A stretch of 20,311 bases of DNA from JBCCJA01 sp039045975 (GCA_039045975.1 JBCCJA010000065.1:1-20311); one strand, 5' to 3'. Shown: positions 1 to 7,805, numbered from the stretch's first letter. Notes: a model not told the origin generated them from the letters alone. Made by a program: numbers and translations.

Positions 1-780
1 CACCGACCGCTCCGGCAGCCGATCCCCCCCGACGTGACCGACCCGCCCCGACCGCTGCTGACGGCCGCCTTCGAAGAGGCGCTCGGCCGTTGCGAGTTCG
101 TCGTCGCCCGCCGCTGGGCCGCCGCGACCGTCCGCGGCCCGCGGGGCGTCGGGAAGACCACGCTGCTCGAAGCGGCCGCCCCGCTGCTCGCGTCGGACGG
201 CGTCGACGTGATCCGCTTCGGCCGCGACCCGTATGAGAAGTTCGGCATACGGCTCGTCGCGTCGGTCGAGTCGGGCCGGCACGTCGCGGTGCTCGCCGAC
301 GACCTCGACATGGTCCCGGCCCAGGTCGCGCACGCGCTCGCCCAGATCGTCAAAGGCGTCTCCCGACGCGACGACGGCAGCCCGGCCGTCACCTGCGTCG
401 CGACCGCGACCGACCCCGACGCCCTGCCGGCGTTTTTCCGCAGTGGCTCATTGCCGATCACGCTCGGGCCGATGACGCGGGCCGAATGCGACGATTACGC
501 CACGCTCCGTGTCACGCGACTCGGCCTCGCCGCCGTCGCGTTGCCGGTCGCCACGCGCGATCGGCTGTTCGCGTATTCGGCCGGGACAGCCGGCACGCTC
601 GACCGTTTACTCGACGTCGCGATCGCCGAGAAAGACGTGCGGGCCGACACGCTCGTCCGTCCCGAGTCGGTCGACACGGCCGCCGCGGAACTCGGCATCG
701 CACGCGACCGCAGCGTGCCCGCCGCGGCCGCGGAACCGACCGCCGTCGCCGCCGCCGAAGCACCGCTGCCGACCGCCTGA
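1..780 (+). CDS. AAA family ATPase (ExeA/Orc-like), start possibly outside window
   Basis: Probable ATP-binding AAA-type protein of unknown partner. Numbered from the GTG at 34, a Walker A motif GPRGVGKT lies at residues 35-42, a Walker B-like strand VAVLADDLD at about 84-92, and a sensor-1-like strand TCVATATDPDAL at about 120. The following helical part (MTRAECDDYATLRVTRLGL) resembles the lid of ExeA/AAA_22-type ATPases. The C-terminal 40 residues are Ala/Pro-rich and probably disordered. The frame is open back to base 1, so the GTG at 34 (248 aa) is only the first visible start and the gene may begin upstream. The stop (778-780) is 4 bp from the stop of the convergent YhaN-like gene, leaving no room for a terminator. 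The ATPase nature is seen; the biological role is not recognisable. Confidence 0.75.
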   Translation, partial: HRPLRQPIPPDVTDPPRPLLTAAFEEALGRCEFVVARRWAAATVRGPRGVGKTTLLEAAAPLLASDGVDVIRFGRDPYEKFGIRLVASVESGRHVAVLADDLDMVPAQVAHALAQIVKGVSRRDDGSPAVTCVATATDPDALPAFFRSGSLPITLGPMTRAECDDYATLRVTRLGLAAVALPVATRDRLFAYSAGTAGTLDRLLDVAIAEKDVRADTLVRPESVDTAAAELGIARDRSVPAAAAEPTAVAAAEAPLPTA

Positions 781-784
781 CGGG

Positions 785-3700
785 TCAGCCGGCGATCAGC
801 GTCTCCCGGCCTGAGCCGACGTGCGCCGGCAGGTCGAGCACGCGGGCGTCGAACTCCGCGAACGTCTTCGCGACGTGGCGGTGACAGGTCAGGTAGATCA
901 CCTGCCGCCCGCGGTCGGCCATCTCCGCGACCGTCTCGACGGCGGCCCGGGTGCGGCCCTCGTCGAAATTCACGAACACGTCGTCGAGCACGACCGGCAG
1001 CTTCACGCCTTCCTCGGCGAAACCGTCGATCAACGCGAACCGCAACGCGAGGAACAGCTGCTCCCGCGTGCCGCGGCTGAGCTCCCCGGGGGAGAACGCC
1101 CGCCCGCCGTCGCCGACGACCTCGAGCGTCTTCTCGCCGAACGGCGAACGGATCGCCCGGTACCGACCGCCGGTCAGCTTGCCGAGATGCTCCGACGCCG
1201 CCAGCAGCAGCGGCGGCTGCGTGTTCGTCTCCAGGTCGCCGCGGGCCGCCTCGACCGCCCGCACCGCGGCCTCGGCCGCGGCCAGTTCTTCGGCGTGACG
1301 GGCGACGTCGTGCTCGATCCGGGCGAGGTCGTACTCGAGGTCGCGACGCTGCGGGTCGTCGGCCCGGTTCGCGATCTCTTCGTCGAGCCGCCCGCGGGCC
1401 TCGCGGGCGGTGCCGATCTCGGCTTCGAGTTGATCGAGCTCCGACGACATCCGCCGGACCGCCTCGGCGTTCGTCTTCGGCTCGAAGGCGTGAAAGTCGT
1501 CCTCGACGACGGCGAGGTCGGGCTCGGTCGCGGCGACGTCGGCCAACTCGGCCTCGGCGACCGCGAGCAGTTCGACGAGTTCCTCCCTTCGCGACGCGTC
1601 GCCGAGCCCCGCCGCGTAGGCGTCCCGCGAAGCGACCCCGGCCGCGAGTAACAGGTCGTCGCGACGCCGCGTCAGCGTGTCGACTTCGCGGCCGGCCTCC
1701 GCCGCCGTCCGCTCGGCGTCACGGAGGCGGGCGGCTAATTCCGACCGACGCGTCTTCCGCTCCGCCGCGTCCGACAGGTGACGCGTCCACGACGCGAGCG
1801 TCGCGTCGGGCCGTTCGCGGTCGCCGGCCGGCAGACGCCAAGTCTGGGCCATCCGGTCGAGTTCCGTGCCGAACGACCGTGTCACCGTCGCGAGCTTGCG
1901 CAGGCTGTCGTCGGCCGCGGCCCGTTCCCGCTCGGCGGCGACGGCGGCTACGACGGCGGACCATTCCGTCTCGGCGGCCTCGACGTCGAGCGTCTCGGTC
2001 AGGCCGAACCGACGCAGCGTTTCGCACCACGACTTGCGGACCGTGTCGACCTCGGACTGTGTCGTCCGCAGCCGGCCGCGTGTCTCGGACAGTTTCCGCC
2101 GGGCGTCTGCGATCGCGTCGCGTTCGTCGGCGAGGGCGGTCGCGTCGGCGAGGCCCGCGCGGGCGGCGTCGGCCCATTCGGCGAGCGTCTCGTCGCCGAC
2201 CACCGGCTCGACCGACGATGCTGCGAACCGCCGCCGCGTCGGCGTCGGCGGGGCGTGATGTCCGAGTTCCGCCGCGACGCCCGCGATCGCGCCGGCCAGT
2301 TCACGGCTGTCGGACTCGGCCCGGGCGACCTCGGCTTCGAGGTCGTCGATCGTTTCCCGCACCGTCTCGTCGTATTTCGTCCGCATGCGGTACGCGAGCG
2401 TCAGCAACGCGATCCCGCCGAGGATGTACGTCAGGCCGATGATCGTCGCCGTGTTCGTGCCGATCACCGGGACGAGCCGCACGCCCGATTCGTTGACCGA
2501 CTCCGACGCGAACGCGAACAGCCCGAACAGCACCGAGATCGCCCCGCCGACGATGAACAGCACGAACACGAACGAGACCCACGGCGGGAGCTCGAACCGC
2601 CCCTCGGCCCGTTCCAGCCGCAGCCGCTCGGCCGCGAGGGCCCGCCGCGTCGCCGTGTCCCGCTCGACGAGCTTGCCGAGCGATTCGACCCGGTCGAGCC
2701 GGGCCCGCGCGTCGTCGACGACCGGTTCGACCTCGTCGACGCCGAACCGCTCCAGCGACGCCGTCAGCGCGTCTTCCCGTCGCGCCCAGTGACGCCGCTT
2801 CTTCCGATAGGCCGCCTGCGAGCGGTCGAGCCGACGTTTCGCGTCACGCCAACGCGTCGCGGCGGTGCGGAATTCTCCGTGACGTTCGGGGCCGATGTCG
2901 GCCGACGCGAGCCGCTGCGGCGTCCAAGACGACGGTAAGTCGCCGCGGGCCGTCTCGGCCGCCGACGCCGCCCGGGCACGACGCTCGCCCGCTTCGCCGC
3001 GGGCCGCGACGACGCCCGCCGACCAGTCTTTCAGGGTCGTCACCGCGTCGAGCCCGCGTTCGCCCGCGGCGTCGGCGGTCCCGAATTCGTCGAGCGAACG
3101 CGTCAGTCCGGCGATCGCGGCCGCGGCCTCGTCACGACGCGACGCGGCCTCGTCGATCCGCCCCTGCAGTTCGTCGAGCGAGTTCAGTCCATCGGCCGTC
3201 AGCCCGGCACCGCCGTCGATCGCGGCCAGTTCCGCGCGGAGTTGCCGCGCGTCGTCCCACGGCGACCACGCCTTCTCCAACAGACGTCGGCCGCGGATCT
3301 CGTCTTTGAGCACCCGCCGTCGGCGTTCGAGTCCGTCGATCTTGTCCGACAGCCGGGCCAGTTCCGCGGCCGTGTCCCGGTCGCGGTCGCCGCCCGCGGC
3401 GAGCCGGGCGAGTTTCTCTTCGAGCGCCCGACGTCGGCCGATCAGGCGGGCGAGTTCGCCGCCGTCCTGACCCCGCAGGCGGTCCCGCTGTCCGCGGAGC
3501 CGTTCGGCCGCGGCGGTCAGACGCCGGCCCTGTTCGCCGAGTGATAACCCGTAAACCCGCTCTTCCAGATTGCCGGCCGCCAGCGTGTTCAACTCGTGCA
3601 GTTCGGACAGGCCGATCGAGTGCACGCGGTCGAACACGTCCTGCGACACCTTCAGCCGGTCGGCGAGCCACGACGACGCGACGCGGCCCTCCTCGTCGTC

Positions 3701-3982
3701 GGTCAGCTCGAGGTCGGACCGGTCGAGCCGCCCGTCGGCGACGCGACGCAGGCGGACCCGTCGGCCTTTCGCCCGCAGCCCGAGTGTGCCGGCGCGGCGG
3801 CCGTCGGGGCCGGCCTCGAACGGCTTGTCCCCGCCGAACAGGGCCCAACTGAGGAAGCGGGTGATTGTCGATTTGCCGGCCTCGTTCGGCCCGTGCACGA
3901 CGGTGATCCCGTGGTCGGCGACGTCGAGGCTGAGGCCCTTCCAGACCCCGAATTGTTCGATCGCCAAGTCGGTCAGCTTCAT
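785..3982 (-). CDS. YhaN-like AAA ATPase (SMC/Rad50/SbcC type) with membrane hairpin
   Basis: 1065-aa ATPase of the AAA_27/YhaN group, related to SbcC and Rad50. The N-terminus starts with the typical strand (MKLTDLAIEQFGVWKGLSL) and Walker A GPNEAGKST at about 31-39. A long Arg/Glu/Ala-rich coiled-coil arm follows. Two hydrophobic helices at about 468-493 (WVSFVFVLFIVGG...) and 508-531 (ATIIGLTYILGGIALL) form a membrane hairpin near the middle. A second coiled coil leads to the C-terminal half: ABC signature LSRGT (968-972), Walker B VVLDD (997-1001) and a switch His in YLTCHRH (about 1034). In B. subtilis and relatives YhaN is encoded with YhaO, a SbcD-like phosphoesterase; here the gene 69 bp upstream (4052-5224) is a degenerate YhaO, so the two probably form a DNA-end or DNA-structure sensing complex at the membrane. 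No strong ribosome-binding site is seen before the ATG at 3982. Confidence 0.9.
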   Translation of the reverse strand: MKLTDLAIEQFGVWKGLSLDVADHGITVVHGPNEAGKSTITRFLSWALFGGDKPFEAGPDGRRAGTLGLRAKGRRVRLRRVADGRLDRSDLELTDDEEGRVASSWLADRLKVSQDVFDRVHSIGLSELHELNTLAAGNLEERVYGLSLGEQGRRLTAAAERLRGQRDRLRGQDGGELARLIGRRRALEEKLARLAAGGDRDRDTAAELARLSDKIDGLERRRRVLKDEIRGRRLLEKAWSPWDDARQLRAELAAIDGGAGLTADGLNSLDELQGRIDEAASRRDEAAAAIAGLTRSLDEFGTADAAGERGLDAVTTLKDWSAGVVAARGEAGERRARAASAAETARGDLPSSWTPQRLASADIGPERHGEFRTAATRWRDAKRRLDRSQAAYRKKRRHWARREDALTASLERFGVDEVEPVVDDARARLDRVESLGKLVERDTATRRALAAERLRLERAEGRFELPPWVSFVFVLFIVGGAISVLFGLFAFASESVNESGVRLVPVIGTNTATIIGLTYILGGIALLTLAYRMRTKYDETVRETIDDLEAEVARAESDSRELAGAIAGVAAELGHHAPPTPTRRRFAASSVEPVVGDETLAEWADAARAGLADATALADERDAIADARRKLSETRGRLRTTQSEVDTVRKSWCETLRRFGLTETLDVEAAETEWSAVVAAVAAERERAAADDSLRKLATVTRSFGTELDRMAQTWRLPAGDRERPDATLASWTRHLSDAAERKTRRSELAARLRDAERTAAEAGREVDTLTRRRDDLLLAAGVASRDAYAAGLGDASRREELVELLAVAEAELADVAATEPDLAVVEDDFHAFEPKTNAEAVRRMSSELDQLEAEIGTAREARGRLDEEIANRADDPQRRDLEYDLARIEHDVARHAEELAAAEAAVRAVEAARGDLETNTQPPLLLAASEHLGKLTGGRYRAIRSPFGEKTLEVVGDGGRAFSPGELSRGTREQLFLALRFALIDGFAEEGVKLPVVLDDVFVNFDEGRTRAAVETVAEMADRGRQVIYLTCHRHVAKTFAEFDARVLDLPAHVGSGRETLIAG

Positions 3983-4051
3983 CGGCTCAGTGGGGGCTGG
4001 AGTCTGTGGGCGGGCCGGAGTCTGTGGGACGGTCTGTTCGGGGCGGGCGGT

Positions 4052-5224
4052 TTACTTCGCGACGGCCGCGAGCGCGGCGGCGACGCGGCTCGACGCCGCC
4101 GCCGTGACGAACGCGTCGTCCGCCGAGGCGACCGCCGCCGCGACGTCTCCGGCCGCACTGTCTCCGGCAGGCATGCGGGCCACGCGGCGCGACGTGACGG
4201 CGGTCCCGATCTCGCGTCGGAGCATCGCCGCGTCGACGTGCGGGACGGTTTCCAATGACGCGTCGCCGCCGACGACCGACAGATCGTGCGTGACCGCGAC
4301 GGCCGCGGAGGGCGGGTCGATGGCGGCGAGGTCGTTATGGAACCGCCGCCGGATCTCGTCCGTGTGCAGCGACGCCGAACGGTCCGACGTGACCACGACC
4401 CACCGGACCAGCCATAGCCGCTCGCACGGCGACGCGGCGATCGACGAGACCGCCTCGAACGCCTTGACGGCCAAATCGTCGGGCGTGTCCTGCGGGTCGG
4501 CCCGGAGCAAGAAGCGTTCGCGTCGGACCGGCGAGAGGGCCAAATGGCGGGCGTCGGCCCGGCCCTTGCGGTCGACCTCGACGAGCGTCGCGCCGGCGGC
4601 GCCGCGGTCGTGTTCTTCGATCGGCAGGCACGGGCCGACGTGTCGGACACAGACCCCGTCGGTCTGGCGGCCGGTCACGCCGAGACCCGGGACGGCTTTG
4701 AGCCCGACGTAAGCGACACCGGCGGGCGGCTCGACGTCGAGCAGGTCGTCGCGTCGTCGGTCCCGACGGTCGCAGCGGATCACGACGCGGCCGTCACGGC
4801 CTTCGCTCGCGTCGCCGACCTCAATGCGGACGCCGGCCCCGCCCGTGTCGGCGGGCAGGTCGACGACGTCACTGCTGCGGCCGACGAACCGGATCCGGGA
4901 CGCGTCGTCGCCTTCGAGGACTCGGTCGCCGCGGTCGAGCACCCAGACGACCGCGATCCCGGCCGCCTCCAGCCGTGACAGTCCCGTCCGTAACGCGTCC
5001 CGGCCGGGCGGGCTCGTGACCCACTCGTCGACCGGCGAGTCGGTCACGAGCAGGAACTTCGCTTCTTCGACCGTCGCGGTCTCGACGACCGCGTCCCAGA
5101 CGTCGATCGAAGCCGACGCCGCCGTGGCCCGGTCGTCGTCGGACAGCGACGGCAGACACCGTAGCCGGCGTCCCGGGCCGACCCCGGCGGCGTGGAGAAA
5201 ACGAAACGAGCGGTCGGCGGGCAT
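4052..5224 (-). CDS. YhaO/SbcD-like protein with degenerate metallophosphoesterase site
   Basis: 390-aa protein directly upstream of the YhaN-like gene, in the position YhaO normally takes. Its N-terminal half follows the family pattern: an opening strand FRFLHAAGVGPGRRL (family: FIHxADxHLGSPL), a strand FLLVTDSPVDEW (family: FVLIAGDLYD), and IAVVWVLDRGD (family: IPVFVVHGNHD). The fold-level pattern remains, but the metal-binding D and H of the first motif, the GD of the second and the NH of GNHD are all changed, so nuclease activity is unlikely. It probably acts as a structural or DNA-binding partner of the ATPase. The start is uncertain: ATG 5224 gives the normal N-terminus and has GGAG 8 nt upstream. 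An in-frame GTG at 5269 would add 15 residues and lies 12 nt after a full AGGAGG. The assignment rests on pattern and neighbourhood, not a search. Confidence 0.75.
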   Translation of the reverse strand: MPADRSFRFLHAAGVGPGRRLRCLPSLSDDDRATAASASIDVWDAVVETATVEEAKFLLVTDSPVDEWVTSPPGRDALRTGLSRLEAAGIAVVWVLDRGDRVLEGDDASRIRFVGRSSDVVDLPADTGGAGVRIEVGDASEGRDGRVVIRCDRRDRRRDDLLDVEPPAGVAYVGLKAVPGLGVTGRQTDGVCVRHVGPCLPIEEHDRGAAGATLVEVDRKGRADARHLALSPVRRERFLLRADPQDTPDDLAVKAFEAVSSIAASPCERLWLVRWVVVTSDRSASLHTDEIRRRFHNDLAAIDPPSAAVAVTHDLSVVGGDASLETVPHVDAAMLRREIGTAVTSRRVARMPAGDSAAGDVAAAVASADDAFVTAAASSRVAAALAAVAK

Positions 5225-5385
5225 CGGTCGGGCTCCGTCCGGCCGTGCCGACGGGCCGATCCTCGGCACCGTTCATGACGGCCTCCTGTCCGTTTGGGCG
5301 GAGTGTACCGATCCCGGTAAATAGCGGAACCCCGGTCGGCGGGGCGGTCGGAGACGCCGCCGTGGCCGCCGACTACGCTGTAGCG

Positions 5386-5778
5386 ATGGATCGCCCCGAA
5401 CACGAAGCGTCGTCCGGCGGGCAGGGTCCGGCCGCGTCGACGTCTTACCCGCGGTGGGTCGTCGGCGGAGGCGCGGCCGTGTCGCTGTTGGCCGCGGCGG
5501 GCCTGTTCGTCGCCGCCCCCGATCGGCCGTTCTTGTGGTCCGGGGCGCTGCGGGCCGGGGTCTTGCTCGGCGTCTTCTGGCTCGCGTTGCCGACGAAGTC
5601 ACGCCCCGCCGCCTGGGCCGACGTGAAGCCGGGGCCGGTCGTGATCGGCCTCGCGACGCTGTTCCTCGTCGTGCGGTTCCCTAAGGTCGGGGTGCCGCTC
5701 GCCGTCCTGCTCGTGATCGTGCGGTACGTTTCGTCGCGGAGTCCGTTCCGACGGAAGGACGGGCGGCGGTCCGCGTGA
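5386..5778 (+). CDS. Small integral membrane protein, unknown function
   Basis: 130-aa protein starting at ATG 5386 (MDRPEHEASSGG...). A short hydrophilic, Gly/Ser-rich N-terminus is followed by four hydrophobic stretches: WVVGGGAAVSLLAAAGLFVAA, LRAGVLLGVFWLALP, VVIGLATLFLVVRF and VGVPLAVLLVIVRYV. It ends in a basic tail (RSPFRRKDGRRSA), so the C-terminus is probably cytoplasmic. The frame is open further upstream (to 5245), but that extension has no membrane or domain character and would run into the divergent YhaO-like gene's leader. It shares the 5225-5385 divergent promoter region with that gene. Its last 98 bp overlap the 3' end of the convergent secreted-protein gene. I do not recognise the family. 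Confidence 0.6.
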   Translation: MDRPEHEASSGGQGPAASTSYPRWVVGGGAAVSLLAAAGLFVAAPDRPFLWSGALRAGVLLGVFWLALPTKSRPAAWADVKPGPVVIGLATLFLVVRFPKVGVPLAVLLVIVRYVSSRSPFRRKDGRRSA

Positions 5779-6964
5779 GGCCCGGCCCGACCCGGGCAGG
5801 CTCGACGGGAATTTTCGACCCGGTGTCGAGCGAGACGGGGCGGAAGTCGAATTCGTCCGCGGCGTCGTCCGCCGGGACGGCCTCGAACGCCCGCGGCATC
5901 GGGTCGAAGGTGCGCGAATCGCGGCCGTGCACCTCGTAGGCGACCGTTCGGAGCCGCACCGCCTGGCCGGCCGTCACCCCGGTCATCCGCGTCGCGACCG
6001 CGTCGACCCAGTCGGGCCGCCGCCGCATCGTGCCGTCCATCAGCCGGATGAACAGCGCGACCTCGCGGAAGTTCTGATCGATCACACGATGCGTCATCGG
6101 CGAGATGACGCGGGCGACGGCGTCGACCGCCGACGACGGGAACGCGACGAACAGAGAGCCCTCGGCTTCGACGTCGGCCCGGCCCCGGGCGTCGGCCGTG
6201 CCGGCGTGGACGCGCACGTGCACGACCGCCGCGGAGCGCACGTCTTTGACGAGCGGGGGCCCGGAAAACGTCCCGACGGCCGAGAGGATCAGGTTCTCCG
6301 CGTCGCGATACAGCACCGTCATCGTGCCCCCGCCGCATTCGCCGGCGTCGATCGCGTACTTGTCGGCCGCGGTCTGCCGCACGTCGCAGCGGGCGATGCC
6401 CATCACGCGCCAGATCGCGACCGCGATGTCGGGCTCGGAGGCGAACAGGTCGTAAACGTCGGGGCTGAGCTTCGAACGGACGAGCGGGAACCGCCGGAAC
6501 AGGCCCGCGTTCGCCGTCACGGCACGCGCGGTCCGGCCGCCCTCGGCGTCGAGCTCGCCCCAGGGAATTTGCGACAGGGCGGCCCGGCGAGCCTCGCCGT
6601 CGCTGCCGCCGGGGCGGGCGACCGTGATCGCATCGCCGGCGACGCCTTCTTCGGCGGAGACCGGCAGCCCGGCGAACCGCTCGAGTGCCGACTCGGGGTG
6701 CACGGCCGCGTCGACGACCTGCGACTTCGGACCCGGTAATTCCTGAAGACCGTCCGTCACCGACGGTGCGAGACGTGGTGCAACGGCCGTCTCGGCTTGG
6801 TCATCTGAGACGAGCGGCTTGGCCGCTTCGACCAACTCGGGCGGCAGTCGTCGCGGCGGGGTCAACTCGTCCCACGGCCCGGCCGCCGACGTCGCGGCGG
6901 TCGTCGCGATCGAAAAGCCGACCGCGAACGTCCCGAGAGACCTGGCTGACCGACGGCGGATCAT
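5681..6964 (-). CDS. Secreted/periplasmic conserved hypothetical protein
   Basis: 427-aa protein exported by a signal peptide: MIRRRSARSLGTFAVGFS at the start has a basic n-region, a hydrophobic core and an Ala-rich cleavage region (ATTAATSAAGPW). GGAGG at 6970-6974, 5 nt before ATG 6964, fixes this start over the longer frame opening at 7015. The central 200 residues carry a block (LSPDVYDLFASEPDIAVAIW, RVMGIARCDV) that I associate with uncharacterised planctomycete exported proteins. It is followed by a beta-rich part (LILSAVGTFSGPPLVKDVRS) with a possible role in envelope assembly. The last 30 or so residues are basic and low-complexity and overlap the opposite gene. Function unknown; export is well supported, and the family recognition is from memory. 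Confidence 0.75.
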   Translation of the reverse strand: MIRRRSARSLGTFAVGFSIATTAATSAAGPWDELTPPRRLPPELVEAAKPLVSDDQAETAVAPRLAPSVTDGLQELPGPKSQVVDAAVHPESALERFAGLPVSAEEGVAGDAITVARPGGSDGEARRAALSQIPWGELDAEGGRTARAVTANAGLFRRFPLVRSKLSPDVYDLFASEPDIAVAIWRVMGIARCDVRQTAADKYAIDAGECGGGTMTVLYRDAENLILSAVGTFSGPPLVKDVRSAAVVHVRVHAGTADARGRADVEAEGSLFVAFPSSAVDAVARVISPMTHRVIDQNFREVALFIRLMDGTMRRRPDWVDAVATRMTGVTAGQAVRLRTVAYEVHGRDSRTFDPMPRAFEAVPADDAADEFDFRPVSLDTGSKIPVEPARVGPGLTRTAARPSVGTDSATKRTARSRAGRRAAPRP

Positions 6965-6969
6965 CGACG

Positions 6970-6974
6970 CCTCC
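6970..6974 (-). promoter_or_regulatory. Ribosome-binding site GGAGG deciding start at 6964
   Basis: On the minus strand GGAGG lies 5 nt before ATG 6964. It selects the start that gives a proper signal peptide, 17 codons inside the longest open frame. Confidence 0.7.
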
Positions 6975-7161
6975 ACGACCCGCACGACCCGCACAACCGC
7001 CCGCCAGAAAGTCATCGGCCCCTGCCGGGCGTGCCGTTGATCGAAAAGGCTCCGCGTGATGCGAGACCGTCTTTCAGTTCTCGGGTCACGAAGGTCCGGG
7101 GCGAGTCGTGTTAGGCTCCGTCGGAAACCGCCTGCGAGTCCCGATACGGCCAGAGCCCACG

Positions 7162-7653
7162 ATGTCGACCGATCCGCGGGACGCCGCCGCCGAAGTCCTG
7201 GGCACGCTGGCCCGCGACGGGAGGCGGTTGGTCCTCGCGGAGTCGTGCACCGGCGGTGCCTTGGCCGCCGCGTTCACAGCCGTGCCGGGCGCTTCGGCCG
7301 TATTCGTCGGGTCGCTCGTGACCTACGCCGCCGAAGCGAAGACCGGTTGGCTCGGGGTCGCGGAGAGCCTCATCGACGCGCACGGCACGGTCGACCCCCG
7401 CGTCTCACAAGCCATGGCAGAGCGAGCGCTGATACAGACTGGAGTCGCCGATGTCGCGTTGGCGGTCACGGGGCATCTCGGCCCCGGCGTCGGACCGCCG
7501 CTCGACGGGACGGTATTCATCGCGATCGCGTCGCGCGGAAGGGCCGTGCGAGAGGCCGTCGTCTCACTGCAATCGAAGACGCGCGGCGATCGGCAGAACG
7601 AAACCGCGAACCGCTGCCTGGATGCCCTGAGAGACGCACTCGCGGCATGGTGA
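7162..7653 (+). CDS. pncC: PncC, nicotinamide-nucleotide amidase (CinA C-terminal domain)
   Basis: 163-aa stand-alone CinA C-terminal domain. This family deamidates nicotinamide mononucleotide to nicotinate mononucleotide and ammonia, recycling NMN made by bacterial NAD-dependent DNA ligase and other reactions in the cytoplasm. The hallmark AESCTGG is at residues 26-32, followed by AVPGASAVFVGSLVTYAAEAK (about 40-60) and AVTGHLGPG (101-109), all in family order. Length matches the usual 160-170 aa of the single-domain form; the N-terminal MoCF-like domain of full CinA is absent. ATG 7162 is preferred over an in-frame GTG at 7108, which would add residues with no family match. No clear ribosome-binding site is visible. 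The stop is 8 bp before the left arm of the inverted repeat that bounds the proposed small RNA. Confidence 0.92.
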   Translation: MSTDPRDAAAEVLGTLARDGRRLVLAESCTGGALAAAFTAVPGASAVFVGSLVTYAAEAKTGWLGVAESLIDAHGTVDPRVSQAMAERALIQTGVADVALAVTGHLGPGVGPPLDGTVFIAIASRGRAVREAVVSLQSKTRGDRQNETANRCLDALRDALAAW

Positions 7654-7661
7654 AAGAAAGG

Positions 7662-7777
7662 GCCGAGGGGCAGGGCTGTGGGTCAGGCTGTGACCGCCGT
7701 GCGTGATTGCGAGTGGGTCAGGCTGCAATCGGGTCGTGAGATGCAAGACGGCTAAGCGAAGCCCTCTGCCCCTCGGC
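7662..7777 (-). ncRNA. Candidate structured small RNA with 12-bp closing stem
   Basis: Read on the minus strand, this 116-nt segment begins GCCGAGGGGCAG (7777-7766) and ends CTGCCCCTCGGC (7673-7662), a perfect 12-bp closing stem that can extend by GGCT/AGCC past a 2-nt bulge. Inside are GATTGC (7730-7725) with GCAATC (7710-7705) around a 14-nt loop, and GGTCA (7695-7691) with TGACC (7685-7681) around the 5-nt loop CAGCC. A weak GGCT/AGCC hairpin lies near the 5' end. The 13-mer CAGCCTGACCCAC occurs twice, at 7725-7713 and 7690-7678. A pyrimidine tract CCTTTCTTTC follows. The strand is chosen from the sigma-54-type promoter ending 12-14 nt before the first base and from the T-rich tail. There is no open frame with coding character. 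It matches no RNA family I know; an intergenic repeat element is the alternative. Confidence 0.42.
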
Positions 7778-7789
7778 AAACAATTAATG

Positions 7790-7805
7790 TGCATCCGCCG
7801 TGCCA
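7790..7805 (-). promoter_or_regulatory. Sigma-54 (-24/-12) type promoter
   Basis: The minus strand reads TGGCACGGCGGATGCA. This matches the sigma-54 core TGGCAC-N5-TTGC at 9 of 10 positions, with the invariant GG and GC exactly 10 nt apart. Start of transcription is expected about 12-14 nt past the GC, at 7779-7777, where the first G is the first base of the inverted-repeat-bounded segment. A sigma-54 activator gene starts divergently at 8016. Confidence 0.5.

Noticed and set aside
1778..2938. 386-codon plus-strand open frame
   Set aside because: Antisense shadow of the YhaN-like gene; Arg/Pro/Gly-rich composition typical of off-frame reading in GC-rich DNA.
3999..4028. 12-bp direct repeat GGAGTCTGTGGG in the gap between the YhaO- and YhaN-like genes
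   Set aside because: Only two copies, 18 bp apart, with no symmetry or known role.
3570..4712. 380-codon plus-strand open frame
   Set aside because: Spans the gap between two real minus-strand genes, Ser/Arg/Thr-rich, no domain.
5445..6338. 297-codon minus-strand open frame
   Set aside because: Off-frame reading within the secreted protein and the small membrane protein; Arg-rich without family pattern.
7662..7777. MITE or insertion element with 12-bp terminal inverted repeats
   Set aside because: No target-site duplication is visible at the flanks and the promoter alignment favours an RNA gene; not fully excluded.
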